DNA from: Trogon surrucura
Lineage: Eukaryota; Chordata; Aves; Trogoniformes; Trogonidae
Reading direction: 5' to 3'
Length of the DNA stretch: 64,000 nt
Assembly: GCA_020746105.1 (NCBI GenBank)
Contig: CM036618.1
Location: 4,294,501-4,358,500 of the forward strand
Shown here: piece by piece, positions 36,337 through 49,000 of the stretch
How the letters are laid out: each line of letters starts with the position of its first letter
How positions within the stretch are numbered: the first letter of the stretch is position 1
Notes under the pieces: generated by a model
Told to the model about the DNA's origin: nothing
The model's database searches: none
Seen by the model: the letters and a program-made list of their open reading frames with translations, nothing else
Made by a program: the position numbers and the translations under genes

Positions 36337-38798
36337 GTGAGAGGCAAAATCGCTTCTATCAAGAATGAAAGGGCTCCTAAGCAAAAGTCTGTGTGTAGGA
36401 TTGAAAAACAATTATCGACAGACAGGAAAAATTTGATTCTGTCAGGATGGTGCTATGCAGAGGATGGGACCGAGACGGTCTGTGCTGATGATGACAGTCT
36501 TCCTAAAAGAGCAACGCAGTTTATTGCATATTTATCCTTAGGTTTAGACTGAAAAATAAGGTTTTAATGCCTTCCCCTTTCCCACAGGTTCTGCTGATCC
36601 TCTTCATCCTGACACCGCAGCGTGCAAGAGCGTAGGAAATTTCTGCCGCCTTGGGGCATGCCCACCCACCTTCAGTGCCTCAGGGACATGCCACTCAGGG
36701 ATGATGAATTGCTGTTCAAAGTAAGTGCCTTCGGACCGAAGGGCGTCAGAGGGCGTTTTGATTCTGCAATTTTTGTCAATTGTGTATTTGAGTAACGTGC
36801 ACAGTTCCATGAGGCTCGAAGGGCAGTCATTTGTGAGGAAGTCCGGGTGGAGGATGAACACTTATACAGCATAGAAGTGTGTTTAAGGAGATAATTCATT
36901 CTGGTGGAAGTCATGTATGAGATAAAAAGTTCAGGAGGGTCACAGTTTCCCAGAAATCAGTATTTTCCCCTTTGTTTTGAATTTTGGTGAGAAAAAAAAA
37001 GAATTTTTGTCTAAGAAATTATGAGGAAAGTATCTCACGGTATTTTCACTCATCGAGGGAAACAATGTTGCCTCCCTTCCTCTTCTCATTTCCAAAATGA
37101 CCTAGAAAATTCAATTTTCAAGGGGGAAACATGGTCACAGAACCCTGCTTCTCACTTCTTTCCCATCTTTTCTATGTTCCACCACTGTGCAGCTCTTAGA
37201 AAGGTGAAGAAGAGTGACTTTGATAGTGATGGAAACAACGGGGTGTTCGTTTCACTTTTAATTTTGGAAACCCTTTGTAATATGTCTCATAGCAAGTTTT
37301 TCTCATTCCTTAAAGTTTCTAACATGCTTTGGGGGAATGTACTTTAGCTTATGACAAAACGTATTCCTGAGGCATTAAATTATTATAATATTTCTATTCC
37401 ACTGATGGCCACGTGAAGATCATTGTTAGCTGCAGTGAGGATGACATACACTGAATTCAGCGGCAAATTAGGAGAAATTCTTGTATCTTTTGACCAAAAA
37501 AGACAAGTGTAATGACATAACTCGTCCCAACAGATGTTCAGAGAGATCTTGAGTCATTGATGCAACCAGACAGAGCCTGGTTCAAAACAAAGCAAGAGCT
37601 CAGATCCATATTTTCTGAAATTTCCAGAACTCCTTATTCTGTTACTTATGGACTTGCCAGGGTTTAAAAGTTCCCAGAAGCTGAAGAAAGGGGGATGAAA
37701 TGGCTCTGCTCTAGGGAAGAGATTTCACAGCATTTGATCAGTGCATGGGGATCCTCAGTCACAGTGGTTTCAGGAAACACAAATCATTATTAGGACATGT
37801 CGAGATTAAGATGCTAAAGAAGCATCCTCTTAGGAACCCAGCAAAGTAAATGGCACAGAGGCAACCTGATATTAGATGATTTTATAAAGGGGTGGCTCTA
37901 TCCTTCAGTCTCTGTGAACAACCATTTTCTTTAGGAGGTAATTTCTACCAATAGTGAACAGACTGGTAGGAGCAGATGGCAAATCACCATCAGACTTCTG
38001 CAGGAACATCTGCTGGACCTGATCTGAGGAAAATTGGGATGAGGGCAGGAACAAAACCTCCTGAGTTTGCTTCCAGGTGTAATTTTTCTACAGTTATTCT
38101 ATTTCTTGGAAGAACGTACCCGTATGTGATATTGAGGGATGTTAATGTACAGGATTAAAACTCTTCCTATTGGGCTGTTAGATTTTCAGATGGGTTAAAC
38201 CAATTAAGCAGTAGAAGTTGAAAACAACAAGGTATTCTGAGATACAAAACAATTTTTTCTCTACCTCAGGATTTAACTTACTGAGTTTCTTGAGAAGAAA
38301 TCTTTCGAATTGGACAAAAAGAGTTTGATTCAGTAAACTAGATTGAGTTGTTTAATGGCATTTGAGATGCCTCGGAGTATTTGAACTGCAATATGCAGAT
38401 CTGGATGAGATAACTCATGACCTATGGGAGAAAATCTGCTTGGAGGCCAAGCAGATATCTCAGAGCTCTTCAAATGGGTTGTCTGATTCAGTAACTAAGT
38501 CAAATCCCAAATTTGTGTTTTGCGGTGTGCTGAATCAAAATTTTATTACTTCTGGTAATAACTAGCTTGCCAGTGACCCTAGTTCATGTGGACTGCATGT
38601 CTGCAGACCTAGATACCCAGCACGCATGGGGACCCTTACTTGGAGGCATCTAAATGTAGGTTTTTTTAACCTGCAGGCTGAACCCACCCTGTACATTTAT
38701 TCTGAAAGGTAGTTAGCAGGTGTTGAGGCTTTTAGAGCTTGAGTTTAGCAGCAAATTAACAAGATCCTTTGTATCCTCACAGGATTACGGCAAAGTAA
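36279..38798 (+). CDS. AvBD10: Avian beta-defensin 10, secreted antimicrobial peptide (3 coding exons)
   Basis: Coding exons 36279-36336, 36588-36720 and 38783-38798 join to 207 bases (68 aa plus stop), the same length I recall for chicken AvBD10. Residues 1-20 are the signal peptide (starts MKFLYLLFALVF, ends FQAAPG). The mature domain has cysteines at 32, 39, 44, 54, 61 and 62, the canonical C-x6-C-x4-C-x9-C-x6-CC. Motifs VGNFCRLGACPPTF and GTCHSGMMNCC are close to chicken. The last exon is 16 bases and supplies K-I-T-A-K-stop through a split Lys codon. All donors are GT and acceptors AG. The peptide is expected to be secreted and to permeabilise microbes. A TATA box and an AATAAA frame the gene, with no visible defect. 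It lies divergent from AvBD11 across 29 kb. Confidence 0.96.
36588..36720 (+). CDS. AvBD10: AvBD10 mature-peptide exon
   Basis: The acceptor CCCACAG ends at 36587 and the donor GTAAGT begins at 36721. It encodes SADPLHPDTAAC through NCCS and carries all six cysteines. It leaves a 2-base AA remnant that needs a G from the next exon. Confidence 0.95.
38783..38798 (+). CDS. AvBD10: AvBD10 16-base terminal coding exon
   Basis: The acceptor CCTCACAG ends at 38782. The sequence GATTACGGCAAAGTAA completes the split Lys codon and adds I-T-A-K-stop. The chicken protein ends in KIPAQ, so the length and frame fit. Confidence 0.85.
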
Positions 38799-39140
38799 GA
38801 AGAGGAGTATTTCCTGGGTCTATGCCCTCGTACCAGCAATGTTTCCACTGCCTTGAGGAGGTGATTTTGATGGATTCCTCCTCTAAATCCTCCTGAAAAT
38901 AAGCATTAAAAGAAGCTTCCAGAGGGCACACCCTGTTAGCACACTGCTTCTGAAGATCCAGGTTTTTCCTTGCTGAAGTCACTCCCTTTTTTTGCTTTTA
39001 ATACACAAGCCACTTTGCCACCTTGGCCCCCTACTCCAGCCTACCTCATGGGGGTGTTTGGATGCTCAATCAGTTCAGGTTCATGCAGCTCTTGGAGGAT
39101 ATGAAGCAATATATATATTATTATTCTATTCACACACACA

Positions 39141-39146
39141 AATAAA
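39141..39146 (+). promoter_or_regulatory. Poly(A) signal of AvBD10
   Basis: AATAAA lies 343 bases after the stop, just downstream of a short CA repeat. It is the first clear AATAAA after the terminal exon. Confidence 0.55.
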
Positions 39147-39263
39147 TGTCTTCTTAAACCAATAGCTGTGATCTTTTATTTTTGGGAGAATTTTCTCTGT
39201 GGTTTTGACTCAAAGCTCATTGAGCCATGCAAACTTTTAAAACAGGCAAGTGTATGTAGTCTC

Positions 39264-40352
39264 ACAGAATCACAGAATGTCAGAGGTTGGAAGAGACCTC
39301 AAAGATCATCTGGTCCAACCCCCCTGCCAGACCAGGATCACCTATAGCAGAGCACACAGGAACGCGTCCAGGTGGGTTTTGAATGTCTCCAAAGAAGGAG
39401 ACTCCACAACATCCCTGGGCAGCCTGGGCCAGGGCTCTGTCACCCTCACAGGGAAAAAGTTTTTTCTCATATTTTTATGGAACCTCCTATGTTCCAGCTT
39501 CCACCCATTGCCCCTTGTCCTGTCAATGGACATCACTGAGAAGAGCCTGGCTCCATCCTCCTGACACTCCCCCTTGACATATTTATAAACATGAATGAAG
39601 TCACCCTTCAGCCTCCTCTTCTCCAGGCTAAAGAGACCCAGCTCCTTCAGCCTTTCCTCATCAGGGAGATGTTCCACTCCCTTCATCATCTCTGTGGCTC
39701 TGCGCTGGACTCTCTCCAGCAGTTCCCTGTCCCTCTGGAACTGAGGGGCCCAGAACTGGACACAATATTCCAGATGTGGCCTCACCAGGGCAGAGCAGAG
39801 GGGCAGGAGGACGTCTCTGACCTACTTGCTCCTCCCCTTCTAACACACCCCAGGATGCCATTGGCCTTCTTGCCCACGAGGGCACACTGCTGGCTCATGA
39901 CCATCCTGCTGCCCAGCAGAACCCCCAGCTCCCTTTCCCCTGCGCTGCTCTCCAGCAGGTCAGACCCCAGCCTGTGCTGGCACATGGGGTTGTTCTTTCC
40001 CTGGTGCAAAACTCTACACTTGCCCTTGTTGAACTTCATAAAATTACTCCCCTCCAGCCTGTCCAGGTCTCTCTGAATGGCAGCACAGCCTGATGGTGTG
40101 TCAACCACTCCTCCCAATTTTGTATCATCAGCAAACTTGCTGACAACATTCTCTAATCCCTCATCCAGATCATTGATAAATATATTAAACAGCACCAGCC
40201 CCAGCACTGACCCCTGAGGGACCCCACTAGACACAGGCATCCAGCCAGACTCTGCCCCATTGACCACAACTCTCTGGCTTCTTCCCTTCAACCAGTTCTC
40301 GACCCACCTCACTACTTGGTCATCCAGACCACACTTCCTCAGCCTATTTGTA
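39264..40352 (-). mobile_element. CR1 LINE, 5'-truncated, with readable reverse transcriptase and 3' UTR
   Basis: On the minus strand 39782-40312 translates to the CR1 RT core: [21 protein letters not shown] and the catalytic box [11 protein letters not shown] second frame (39342-39785) continues [35 protein letters not shown] and ends at the usual CR1 stop. One frame change near 39785 separates the two. The 3' end is CAACCTCTGACATTCTGTGATTCTG. Few disruptions over 1 kb suggest a fairly recent insertion. Confidence 0.93.
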
Positions 40353-40682
40353 TCTAGAGTCCAGAAAGAACTCCAATCAGAAACACAAAGGAAATGCAGA
40401 AGTCAAAAGAGCTGAAATTAATACAGAGATTGTACTGCATTGTATTTCTTTTATCTTAACTCCTGCATTGACAACGTTCCTGTCCTGTTGGTCTGAGGAG
40501 GACAGCATGTCCAACACTTCCCTGTTATTTTGCAAAAATTTTGTAAAAGATATTTATAAATTGTATTTATGAAATTTTGGGTCTGTCAAATGGGGCTAGT
40601 TCTCTTTCTTCTGCTTCAGTATCTATGACAGGACTAGTCACTGTAAGCATTAAATGACATCTAAGGGCTACATATTCCTATG

Positions 40683-41205
40683 GCAGGGACCTATAAGAAA
40701 GATGGGGACAATCTTATCAAGTCTGTTGCGATAGAATAATGGGTAATGGTTTTAAACTAACAAAAAAAAAAAAGGTAGATTTAGACTCCATGTAAGAAGA
40801 AATTTTTCACAAGGAGGGTGGTGAGACACTGGCACAGGTTGCCCAGAGAGATGGTAGGTGTCCCATCCCTGGAGACATGTTGGGTGGGGCTCTGAGCAAC
40901 CTGATCTAGTTGAATCATAGAATCATAGAACAGTTCAGGTTGGAAGAGACCCTTGGGATCATCAAGTCCAACCATTAACCCTACACTACAAGTTCACCCC
41001 TAAACCATATCACCCAACACCACATCTCAGCGACACTTAAACACACCCAGGGATGGTGACTCAACCCCCTCCCTGGGCAGTCTATTCCAGTGTCTGACCA
41101 CTCTTTCCATGAAGAATTTCTTCCTAATGTCCAGATGCAGTGGGGTTGGACTAAATGACCTTCAAAGGTCCCTTCCATCCCAAAACATTCTGTGATTCTA
41201 TGATA
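40683..41205 (+). mobile_element. CR1 copy split by another CR1
   Basis: A plus-strand CR1 runs from 40683 to about 40912 (CAGGTTGCCCAGAGAGATGG, GAGCAACCTGATCTAGTTG). It resumes at about 41135 with GGGTTGGACTAAATGACC to its ATTCTATGAT tail. The interruption is the minus-strand CR1 at 40913-41134. Confidence 0.85.
40913..41134 (-). mobile_element. CR1 inserted into another CR1
   Basis: AATCATAGAATCATAGAACAG, CATCAAGTCCAACCATTAACCC and CACCACATCTCAGCGACAC match the copy at 62246-62672 closely. It is the younger of the nested pair. Confidence 0.85.
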
Positions 41206-42221
41206 TTCCACCTACTTCAGCAGCTTCTTCAACAGAAAAGGTTTGAGGATATTTGACTAGAGCAATCTTTACTTTTATATTAGCAACTAAGAATTCGAGG
41301 GACAGTTTTCTGGTGAAGTGGAGTGCTACTCACCAGATCACGCTGTCTCCGAAATAAGACTGTTCAGGATGTATGGCAAGACCTCTTCCTGGCCTGTGCT
41401 AACCACTGAACCATGGCCAAGCTTTGTTAACATGGCTAGCTGACCCAAACAAAGACCCTGATGACATTTAGACATCAAGTTAATAATTTACAAACACGTC
41501 TCACTGCCTGTAACCTGATCCCATTCAAGTTACTACTACAAACACAGATGATCTGTTCTTCATCCCTCAAGTTCCTCATGAAAAAAACCCTCTGGTATTA
41601 AGTCTATATAAATTCAGAGCCTCAGATGTTCCTCCCATCCCAACAAAACACATCTCTAGTGTTTAAGTCATAGAAGTATTATGCCAAAGAGAGTGGTCTC
41701 CACTTCTGCCTCTAGATGCTGCAACTCATGTCCATCAAGGTCTTTGGTTTCACCTCAGCAGCCACTCTCACCAACATATAAGGCTAACTTTGGGATCACT
41801 TTCCCAATATTTTTGCCCAATATTCATGGAGCTCATTGAGTCTCTTTCTCACTATTGCACTTTCTCCATCCTCTGAAGCCTGAGGTTGGCCTCATGTGGG
41901 CTGGGTCACGCAACTCTGCTGTGTCACTTGCCCTACAGAGACCTACTTCTACACCTGTTTGCTGGTTTTCTCTTTCCTGCATTGACCACTGAAAGTTCCA
42001 CCCAAGAAGTTCCTCATTCCATGTTTATGAGAGCTCCTAGAGTCTCCTAGAACACCATTATTTTTTTACCTTGGAGAACTTGACAGGAAGGCAGCTGGCC
42101 CTAAACTCTTTGATAGTCCAGCTCAAGCTATGGGAGAAAAGAGATCTCTTGATTGATGTACACTTTCCAAAGCTAATGCAGGACCTCAGAAAAAAAACTC
42201 CTCCTTGATCACCTAAATCAT

Positions 42222-42422
42222 ATCATAGAATCACAGAATTGTTTGGATTGGAAAGGACCTTTAAAGATCATTCATTTCCAACCCCACTAGACAATTGCCT
42301 CTAGACTGGGTTGCTCAAAGCCCCATCCAACCTGGCCTTGAGCACCTCTGGGAATGGGGCTTCCACAACTTCTCTGAGCAATCTATTCCAGCTCCTCACC
42401 ACCCCCACAGTAAAGAAGAATG
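42222..42422 (-). mobile_element. CR1 3' portion
   Basis: The tail CATAGAATCACAGAATTG, then TTTCCAACCCCACTAGAC and CTCACCACCCCCACAGTAAAG. Confidence 0.88.
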
Positions 42423-45400
42423 AAACTGTTTTCAAAACAGTGTTTGGGATAGGGACTTTCCAAACATTTTCTGATCAGTTTTCCCTCACAGTGCTTTCAA
42501 GGCAGGGAGCCAGACTGGAGATGATCCTCTGGCTGATCTTAGGCACTTCAGTCACTAAGACTTGAGATCCCACCACTGAAAACTAGTTTCATGCATGAAC
42601 ATCGTCTATCAAGTGCTCCATCAAGGGGAACGAACATCTTGTACCTTCCACCCACGGTTCGTAAACATCCACGTTTCTCATCGTCGTTTTTCCCTTGCGC
42701 TTAACTTTAGGACAGAGGAACCACTGCTTGGTACCATCTGTCTGTCCACTCCTATGCCACAGGAGATTTTCAGTCAATTAATTCTTCCATTCTACTATGA
42801 CAGATTAGTTGTCTATCAACTCTAATTAAAAGTGAGGACTCTCCTTCAGGTCCAAAGACGTTTGCAGAAAGACCACAAGAGGTAATTTCCCAAACTGAAA
42901 AGGCAAAAAAATCAAGCCACAACCCCCCTGAAAGAACGGTGAGCCAAAGAGATGAATTTACTCTTCCTGGGTGATGAATTGCCATTTCTTTACAAGGGCA
43001 GATCCCATACAAAATCCCCCACCCACTCATTTGTTACCAGGTCGAATATTAACTCTAACAGATTCCTCAAGATCAACACCGTCTCACCAGTAACAGCAGT
43101 ACTGCTTTCTCTGTCAGCATCTTCTCCTGGTGCTCAGGGAGAAGGAAGAAGTGGGACATCTTGCCCAGACTCCCTTTCCCCAGTGCCAACCAGTTTTCAA
43201 GGGGCTGTCATCACCCCAGGTGGATTTACCTTTCCATGGAGGGAATGTGGACCCAGGACAGGCTGGAGCTGGGGGAGGGATACGAGGAGAATGGAGTTCT
43301 TCTCCTTTTTCTTCCCCCTTCCTGGTGTTTTTTGGTTCCAAAAAGTGTAAGGTAACACGTGGAGGCATGGGCCAACCCCACCAGAGTTTGCTCAGCAGCC
43401 TCACTCCCAAAACAAACAACCCTGCCCCTCGTGCTTGAGAGAAGAGGTGGAGAGTTATGCAAGGAGTAGACATACACATCCTCCTTCTCCATTAAATCCT
43501 GCTGTCTTTGCAAGCAAACTTCACCCTTGGTGGTTTCCTTATACCTGGCCATGACTTAAGATCATGGACTGCCCCTTTCTTTTCCTCTTCCTAGCCCTGC
43601 TCTGTTTTCAGAAATGCTGCTCTGTTTTCAGAAATGAAGTTGAGGGTGCATGTGAATGGGGTGCCCGTCTGAAACTTTGAGCAGGGGTTTTGGATTGTGG
43701 GGTTGTGTCCATATCCTAGCTTACATATCAGAAATCAGCTTGTCAACATTCCCTATGGCTTTCTTGAAATAAGCTTCCAACGCAGAATGACTCCTAAAAA
43801 TTTCTTTTCCCGCATTCAGGAGGAAAATACAGGAGAGATTGCAGAAGATTACTTCCTCCTTACCTGCCTGAAGCAGAAGAAGGAATCAACACCATACAGA
43901 ATGAAATGAAGTGCAAATGATTTCAGCTCCTGCACGTCTCACTGCCATGGATGGAGTTGGTGAAGATACCGAATGTAAAGGCAGCAACTCTTAAGAACAC
44001 GTGCTTCTGCTTCAACAAAGCGTGCAAAAACACATGGCCTTTCCCTGGACCACCACTGCCCACCCCAGCACACACAGCTCCCTGGTGAAGAACCGAAGCT
44101 CTGTTTTCTCATCCCATTCCCCAAGAACGTCATCAGATCAAACCACCAGTGGCAGTCTGGGAGGTGCAAAGAGATACGGACTTGGCATCTTCTGGGTGTT
44201 GTGTCCATCACATGAGATGGGCAGATATGAGGCTTCCCCTCTGTCTCTTGAATATCAGGGGGGAATGACAAAGCTGCCAGTCCTGTCTGTCCTTCCAGCA
44301 TTACACAGTTGCCCAATCTGCTGAGCGAGGACAAACGTTCACGAAGCACGGAGAGGAGATTGTCTGCTTTGCCAGCTGCATTCTCTTGCCCCTCCTCAAT
44401 CTCTTCATTTGCCCTCAGCTGTAAAGATTTTTGCTTGTTTCTAAAATCCTAGTCCTGACATAGCAAGCTAACCTGTTTTTTCCTAAAAATGAATTTCTCA
44501 CTTCATGCCCTCCACACAGTTTGTAGCAGGTGGTTTACCAGACACAGACCTCTGCCTGCTGCGTGCAGATGTAGCTCCTCTCCTGCTGTTACTCTTCATC
44601 GCTTCAGTTTGCTGCTCTCACTGAAGTAGTAAAATATTAAGCACCTTCAGGACTTGATTTCATTAATGATTTTTGCCTTATACTGCTTGCCTGAAAGGAA
44701 AAATGCAGTTTTCGTGTCTCAGGAGCGGCATTTCTTAGAGGTCAGCACAAGTATTAAGAGTGCTGTATAAAGCTCTGGTGACACTTCCTCTGGTGCATTT
44801 TTATATGGCTGGTCATTGACATGCATGAAAAAAAAGAAGAATATTACAAGGTGGTAAGAAATATTGAGACATCACACACAAGTAGACTTGTATGTTGAAG
44901 CTAAAAAATCAGAAAGAGAGATGTCAGTCTCTTCAGGACTAATAGTAAGGGAAAATGTCATTAAACCAAAGGAATTTTGGGCAAGGAATATGTAGGTTTA
45001 GACTCTCCACAAAGGCTGGACTTTGGAAGAAGGTTCAAACCATCAACATAGGGTAAAGGAATTCAGTGCCTGTAGAAGCAGTGAGCAGCACAATCTTGTC
45101 ATTTTCAGGAGAGAGCTTAACTGATTGCTGAGAGGGAGTTGGAATGTGTTCTCCCACGATAGCATGGCACAATGTATAATGATGTCCCTTCCAGTCCTTT
45201 CTGTCTAATGACTTCTTCTTCAAGGTCTGGTAAAAATCCATGGCTAAAGTCACAAATGTAAGATGCAGAGACCAGATGAGCTCTGAACCATGCTAGAACA
45301 TCTGGAAGACTGGAGCTACTACCATGTCTGTAGCAGATTTTACAGCCAGGAGGGGGAGTATCCAGAACCTGTTCGTCCCTACCCTGTCTTCTTCAGTGGC

Positions 45401-45891
45401 AGCCCTACAACTCTGATCCAAGCAAGGACTGAAGCTCTGATCTTTTCCTGCATTCAAGGAAGGTCTATTTCCTCCTTGTTTCACAGAACCTTTCGGGCCA
45501 GCTGCTCTGCCTTTGCTACACTCACTGTGCCTGGTGGCTGGTGGGGTGGACAGGCTGTCACAAGACCATGGCCAAGAGCCACGGGGCATCAGCAGTTCTG
45601 CATGGGTTACAGTATTGCAGATGGCAGGGACCCACCTACCTCCTCTTCCAATCCTGTGTCCTCCGTGGGTGCAGCCCACCAGCTGACACAGAGCCTGCAA
45701 ACACAGAGTCATCTGGCTGCTCAGGCCAGTTAGCATGGTTTGGTCATTGCTCAGGTCAAGCATGTTCAGACGTGTTAAGTTGCGACATCTTCATACATCA
45801 TCAGTCTCTAAAATAACAGGGCGATGAACTCATTCTTCAGGCAGCCACTCCCACATCCCCCTCGTTCTCTGCACTACTGCATCCCAGAACC
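42423..45891. other. Unassigned sequence upstream of AvBD9
   Basis: Several frames of 100-156 codons (43114-43552, 43939-44349, 45290-45763) overlap on opposite strands and have no recognised domain, signal peptide or codon bias, so none is called. Confidence 0.55.
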
Positions 45892-45899
45892 TTTATAAG
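45892..45899 (+). promoter_or_regulatory. TATA box of AvBD9
   Basis: TTTATAAG lies 110 bases before the ATG, the same spacing as the TATA box of AvBD10. Confidence 0.6.
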
Positions 45900-46001
45900 T
45901 AGAGGGACTAACTGTGTTCTGCCTTGGACATCAGCTCCTGTCCTGTCCATCATCGAGTCTCTTCGTACCTGCAAAGACTATCCTACTACCAGTTGGCAGT
46001 C

Positions 46002-46059
46002 ATGAGAATCCTTTTCTTCCTTGTTGCTGTTCTCTTCTTCCTCTTCCAGGCTTCCCCAG
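46002..46059 (+). CDS. AvBD9: AvBD9 signal-peptide exon
   Basis: The 58 coding bases run from ATG to CCCAG|GTAAGA, phase 1. The codons read [10 protein letters not shown] and end Q-A-S-P. Confidence 0.95.
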
Positions 46060-49000
46060 GTAAGACTGAAAACAGATGAGATGGGGGCTAAAGGGATGCA
46101 CGTGCAGAGAAGTCCATGAAAGCCGAGTGATGGGATTCAGATTACCTCTGCGCTCTTGGACTCCATGACTTTCATATTAGAAGTCTCCTTCCCTAGTCAC
46201 AGTCTGATCTCTAAGCTATTGAGTCAAGGTCCTTGACAGTCTTCCTGATGATATCTTTCTAGCATCTTGCATTCCCGTCATACGATGACATGATGGAAAA
46301 AAGATGCTCCCATATATCCAATCAATTCTTAGGCTGATGAGACACGACCCTGCAATGTGAGACTTTTCTCATATTTGTGTCCATGTTCCCTGACTGTGTA
46401 TGCCAGTTTAGTAGAGTTGCTATATTTATGGAAAAAAAAGTAGTTGTGAGTGTGGGTCTTTGCCTAAACTCTACTTTACATGTGCATTACGTGGGTTTAG
46501 AGCACATGCATCATTCCAGGCTCTTTCAGGGACCTCAGAGAAGTTTAAGCTATCTCCATCTTTGCTTTAGTTTGCAATAGACTTTCTTAGACCAGCAAAT
46601 GTCTGTCTATTCAAAGAAGAAATGTAGAACCACTTAGGCCAAAAGTAGGTACTCCTAGGAGTTTTAAACAAAGCCTGTACTACATGCTTCTAGATTCCTT
46701 TCCTGGACTTTTCCTATTTTATGCATCACAGAACATATTCTCTATTTCGAAGGAGAGTGTGATCTCCAAGATGGCTGCAGGGCTGGTGGAATTCCAGTAG
46801 AGTCTATGGGAAAGAAAAACAAGTTATTTTATATTTCCTTGTTAAGACTTTCACATCGAATAGACCCGTAACACTACAGGGCTTTTAAACTTAGGAGATG
46901 AGATAAACCAAGATTTATGATGTCTTTGAGCTGAGTGAAGTTCATAACACATAATTCTTGAATAATACAGGTTTAAGAGAAAAGGCTTGAGAACCACTAG
47001 GACAAATTGATTGAAACATTGTAGATCTGATCTAGAGGAACAGCTGCATGCCTTTCAAATTAAAGATAGAGTCCAATCTGATGACAGATAGGGATTGAGT
47101 GGGGCGAAGAAAGTACTGAGTGAGATGATGGGGTTTGTCCATACCAAGAAGTTGAGGTGACTGATAAGAAACTCCTCTGCCTTTTAAGTGCACAGATACA
47201 CAAGGTTCCAGGTGATGTAAGAGATCCATTAAATCATACAAAAATAACTCAGTTTAGTGGTCATGGTAGTGTTGGGTAGACAGTGGGACTAGATGATCTT
47301 TGAGGTCTTCTCCAACCTTCATGATTCTGTGACTGTGATGTCATGAATCTTAAGCTGAACATCCCAATGGGGAATGTTTAGTCAGAAAATGATCTGAACT
47401 CAAGACTCGAGGCTGACTTTTCAGCTGGGATAAATCCGTGCAGATCCCCTCATGGCGATGGGCCTGAAGTTTTTGCCACCAACTGAATATTTGGCCCTTT
47501 AGTTCTGAACATGGCAAAACCAGCATAACTAAACCATATACGGTGCTAGTGACAACAGTGACTGACTTTATTTTACGGTGTGTATTTAAGCATATAATAC
47601 ATTTTAGCTGGCCAAATGTTAGTCCCATTGGCTTGGCTGTGATTCAGATTTATCTTTTCTGAAGTTTTAGGCCATCTGTGTTAGCCACACCGTGTTTTAC
47701 GTGCTAACACCGAGCACAGGTTTCCTGTGAACGTGATGCTCACGCACACAGTGCTCAGTGCTTCCTGTGAGGAAGTGATTCAAAGCAGGAGATAAAGCTT
47801 GTGAGTCACAAATAGGCTTCACATTTGCTGAAACTTGAACTGGAAGTTTGAAGAAACTCAGTTAGGACAGTTTTATTTGAATACCGTCCTTGTGTTTCTG
47901 TGAGCAATGTGAGATTAATGTTAAAAATGCATTTATCTGTATTACCGATGGCTTTTTCATATAACACAGTATTTCTGTGTGTAACTGGAGTGGCAAGTGT
48001 GTGTCTCCAGGAGAGATGTTAAGGAAGCAGACAGCTACCTTTGGGTCACTATTAATCAGGCAGACTGTGTCTCCAAGCTGTAACTGAGAGATGCTAAAAT
48101 TGCAACCTTCTTTTCTGGTGACTTTGCATTTCACATGGACATAAAGAACTTCTGAAGGTTACCCCAACCACAAACCAGGCACTGTGGCAGGAAACCACCA
48201 GATAAATCTGATACTGCATATCTCCAGTCCTCTGCCTTGACAAATGAACATGAAATTTCCCTTGGTGGGTTTTTGTTTTGTTTTGTTTTTTTCAGCTTAC
48301 AGCCAAGAAGCTGCTGACACCTTAGCATGCCGGCAAAATCGGGGCTCCTGCTCGTTCGTTGCGTGCCGTGCTCCTCTGGTTGACTTTGGGACCTGTCGTG
48401 ATGGGAAGCTGAAATGCTGCAAGTGGTAAGAGGAATTTGTCCAGAGAAATGCTGCTGCCCCAAGACTGAACAGACTTAGTGGGTTTTTCTCCCTTTTGGC
48501 ATGAAAGACACCACTTTCTCCAGCCCCCTAGACCCTTCAAAAAGGCACCACTTTTAATTGCTGGGGTCTGTGTTTGGTAACAAAAAGGCAGAGCCTTGTG
48601 GTGTCACAAATGTCAGGATTCCTTCTCTGAAAAAAAACACAGGGAAGACTTGGCGATGAGTGAGGAGGGACCTGCAGTTTGGGATGGAGAAGCCAGGGCT
48701 GGCTGTACTTGCAAGGGAGATGTTCTCTCCATAAGCTCCCTGAGACTGTAGCTCACCTGTGACACTAATGCAGGCTTAAGCTCACACTGAAGCCCTTTGA
48801 ATCTCCATATTCACAAAAAAGCCATCTAATATCACTAAAAACATACCATGTACCACTAATAACTCCTCCAGCATGAGTCTGATACCAGGGCAGAACCAGC
48901 TTGTGCTGAAACTCTGCCTCTACTAAGCAAGGAGGACACAACTGACTTGAGACAACTCTGAGGACTCCCCCTTAAGTGACACAGGCAGCAGCATGGAGCT

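Noticed and set aside
39342-40312. Long minus-strand frames as host genes
   Set aside because: They are the reverse transcriptase and C-terminal part of a CR1 LINE.
41590-41640. TATATAAATTC followed by C-rich DNA as a promoter or LTR
   Set aside because: No coding exon follows, and no LTR ends or internal parts were recognisable.
45290-45763. 147- and 156-codon frames on opposite strands
   Set aside because: Overlapping frames on both strands without domain, signal peptide or splice context are likely chance.
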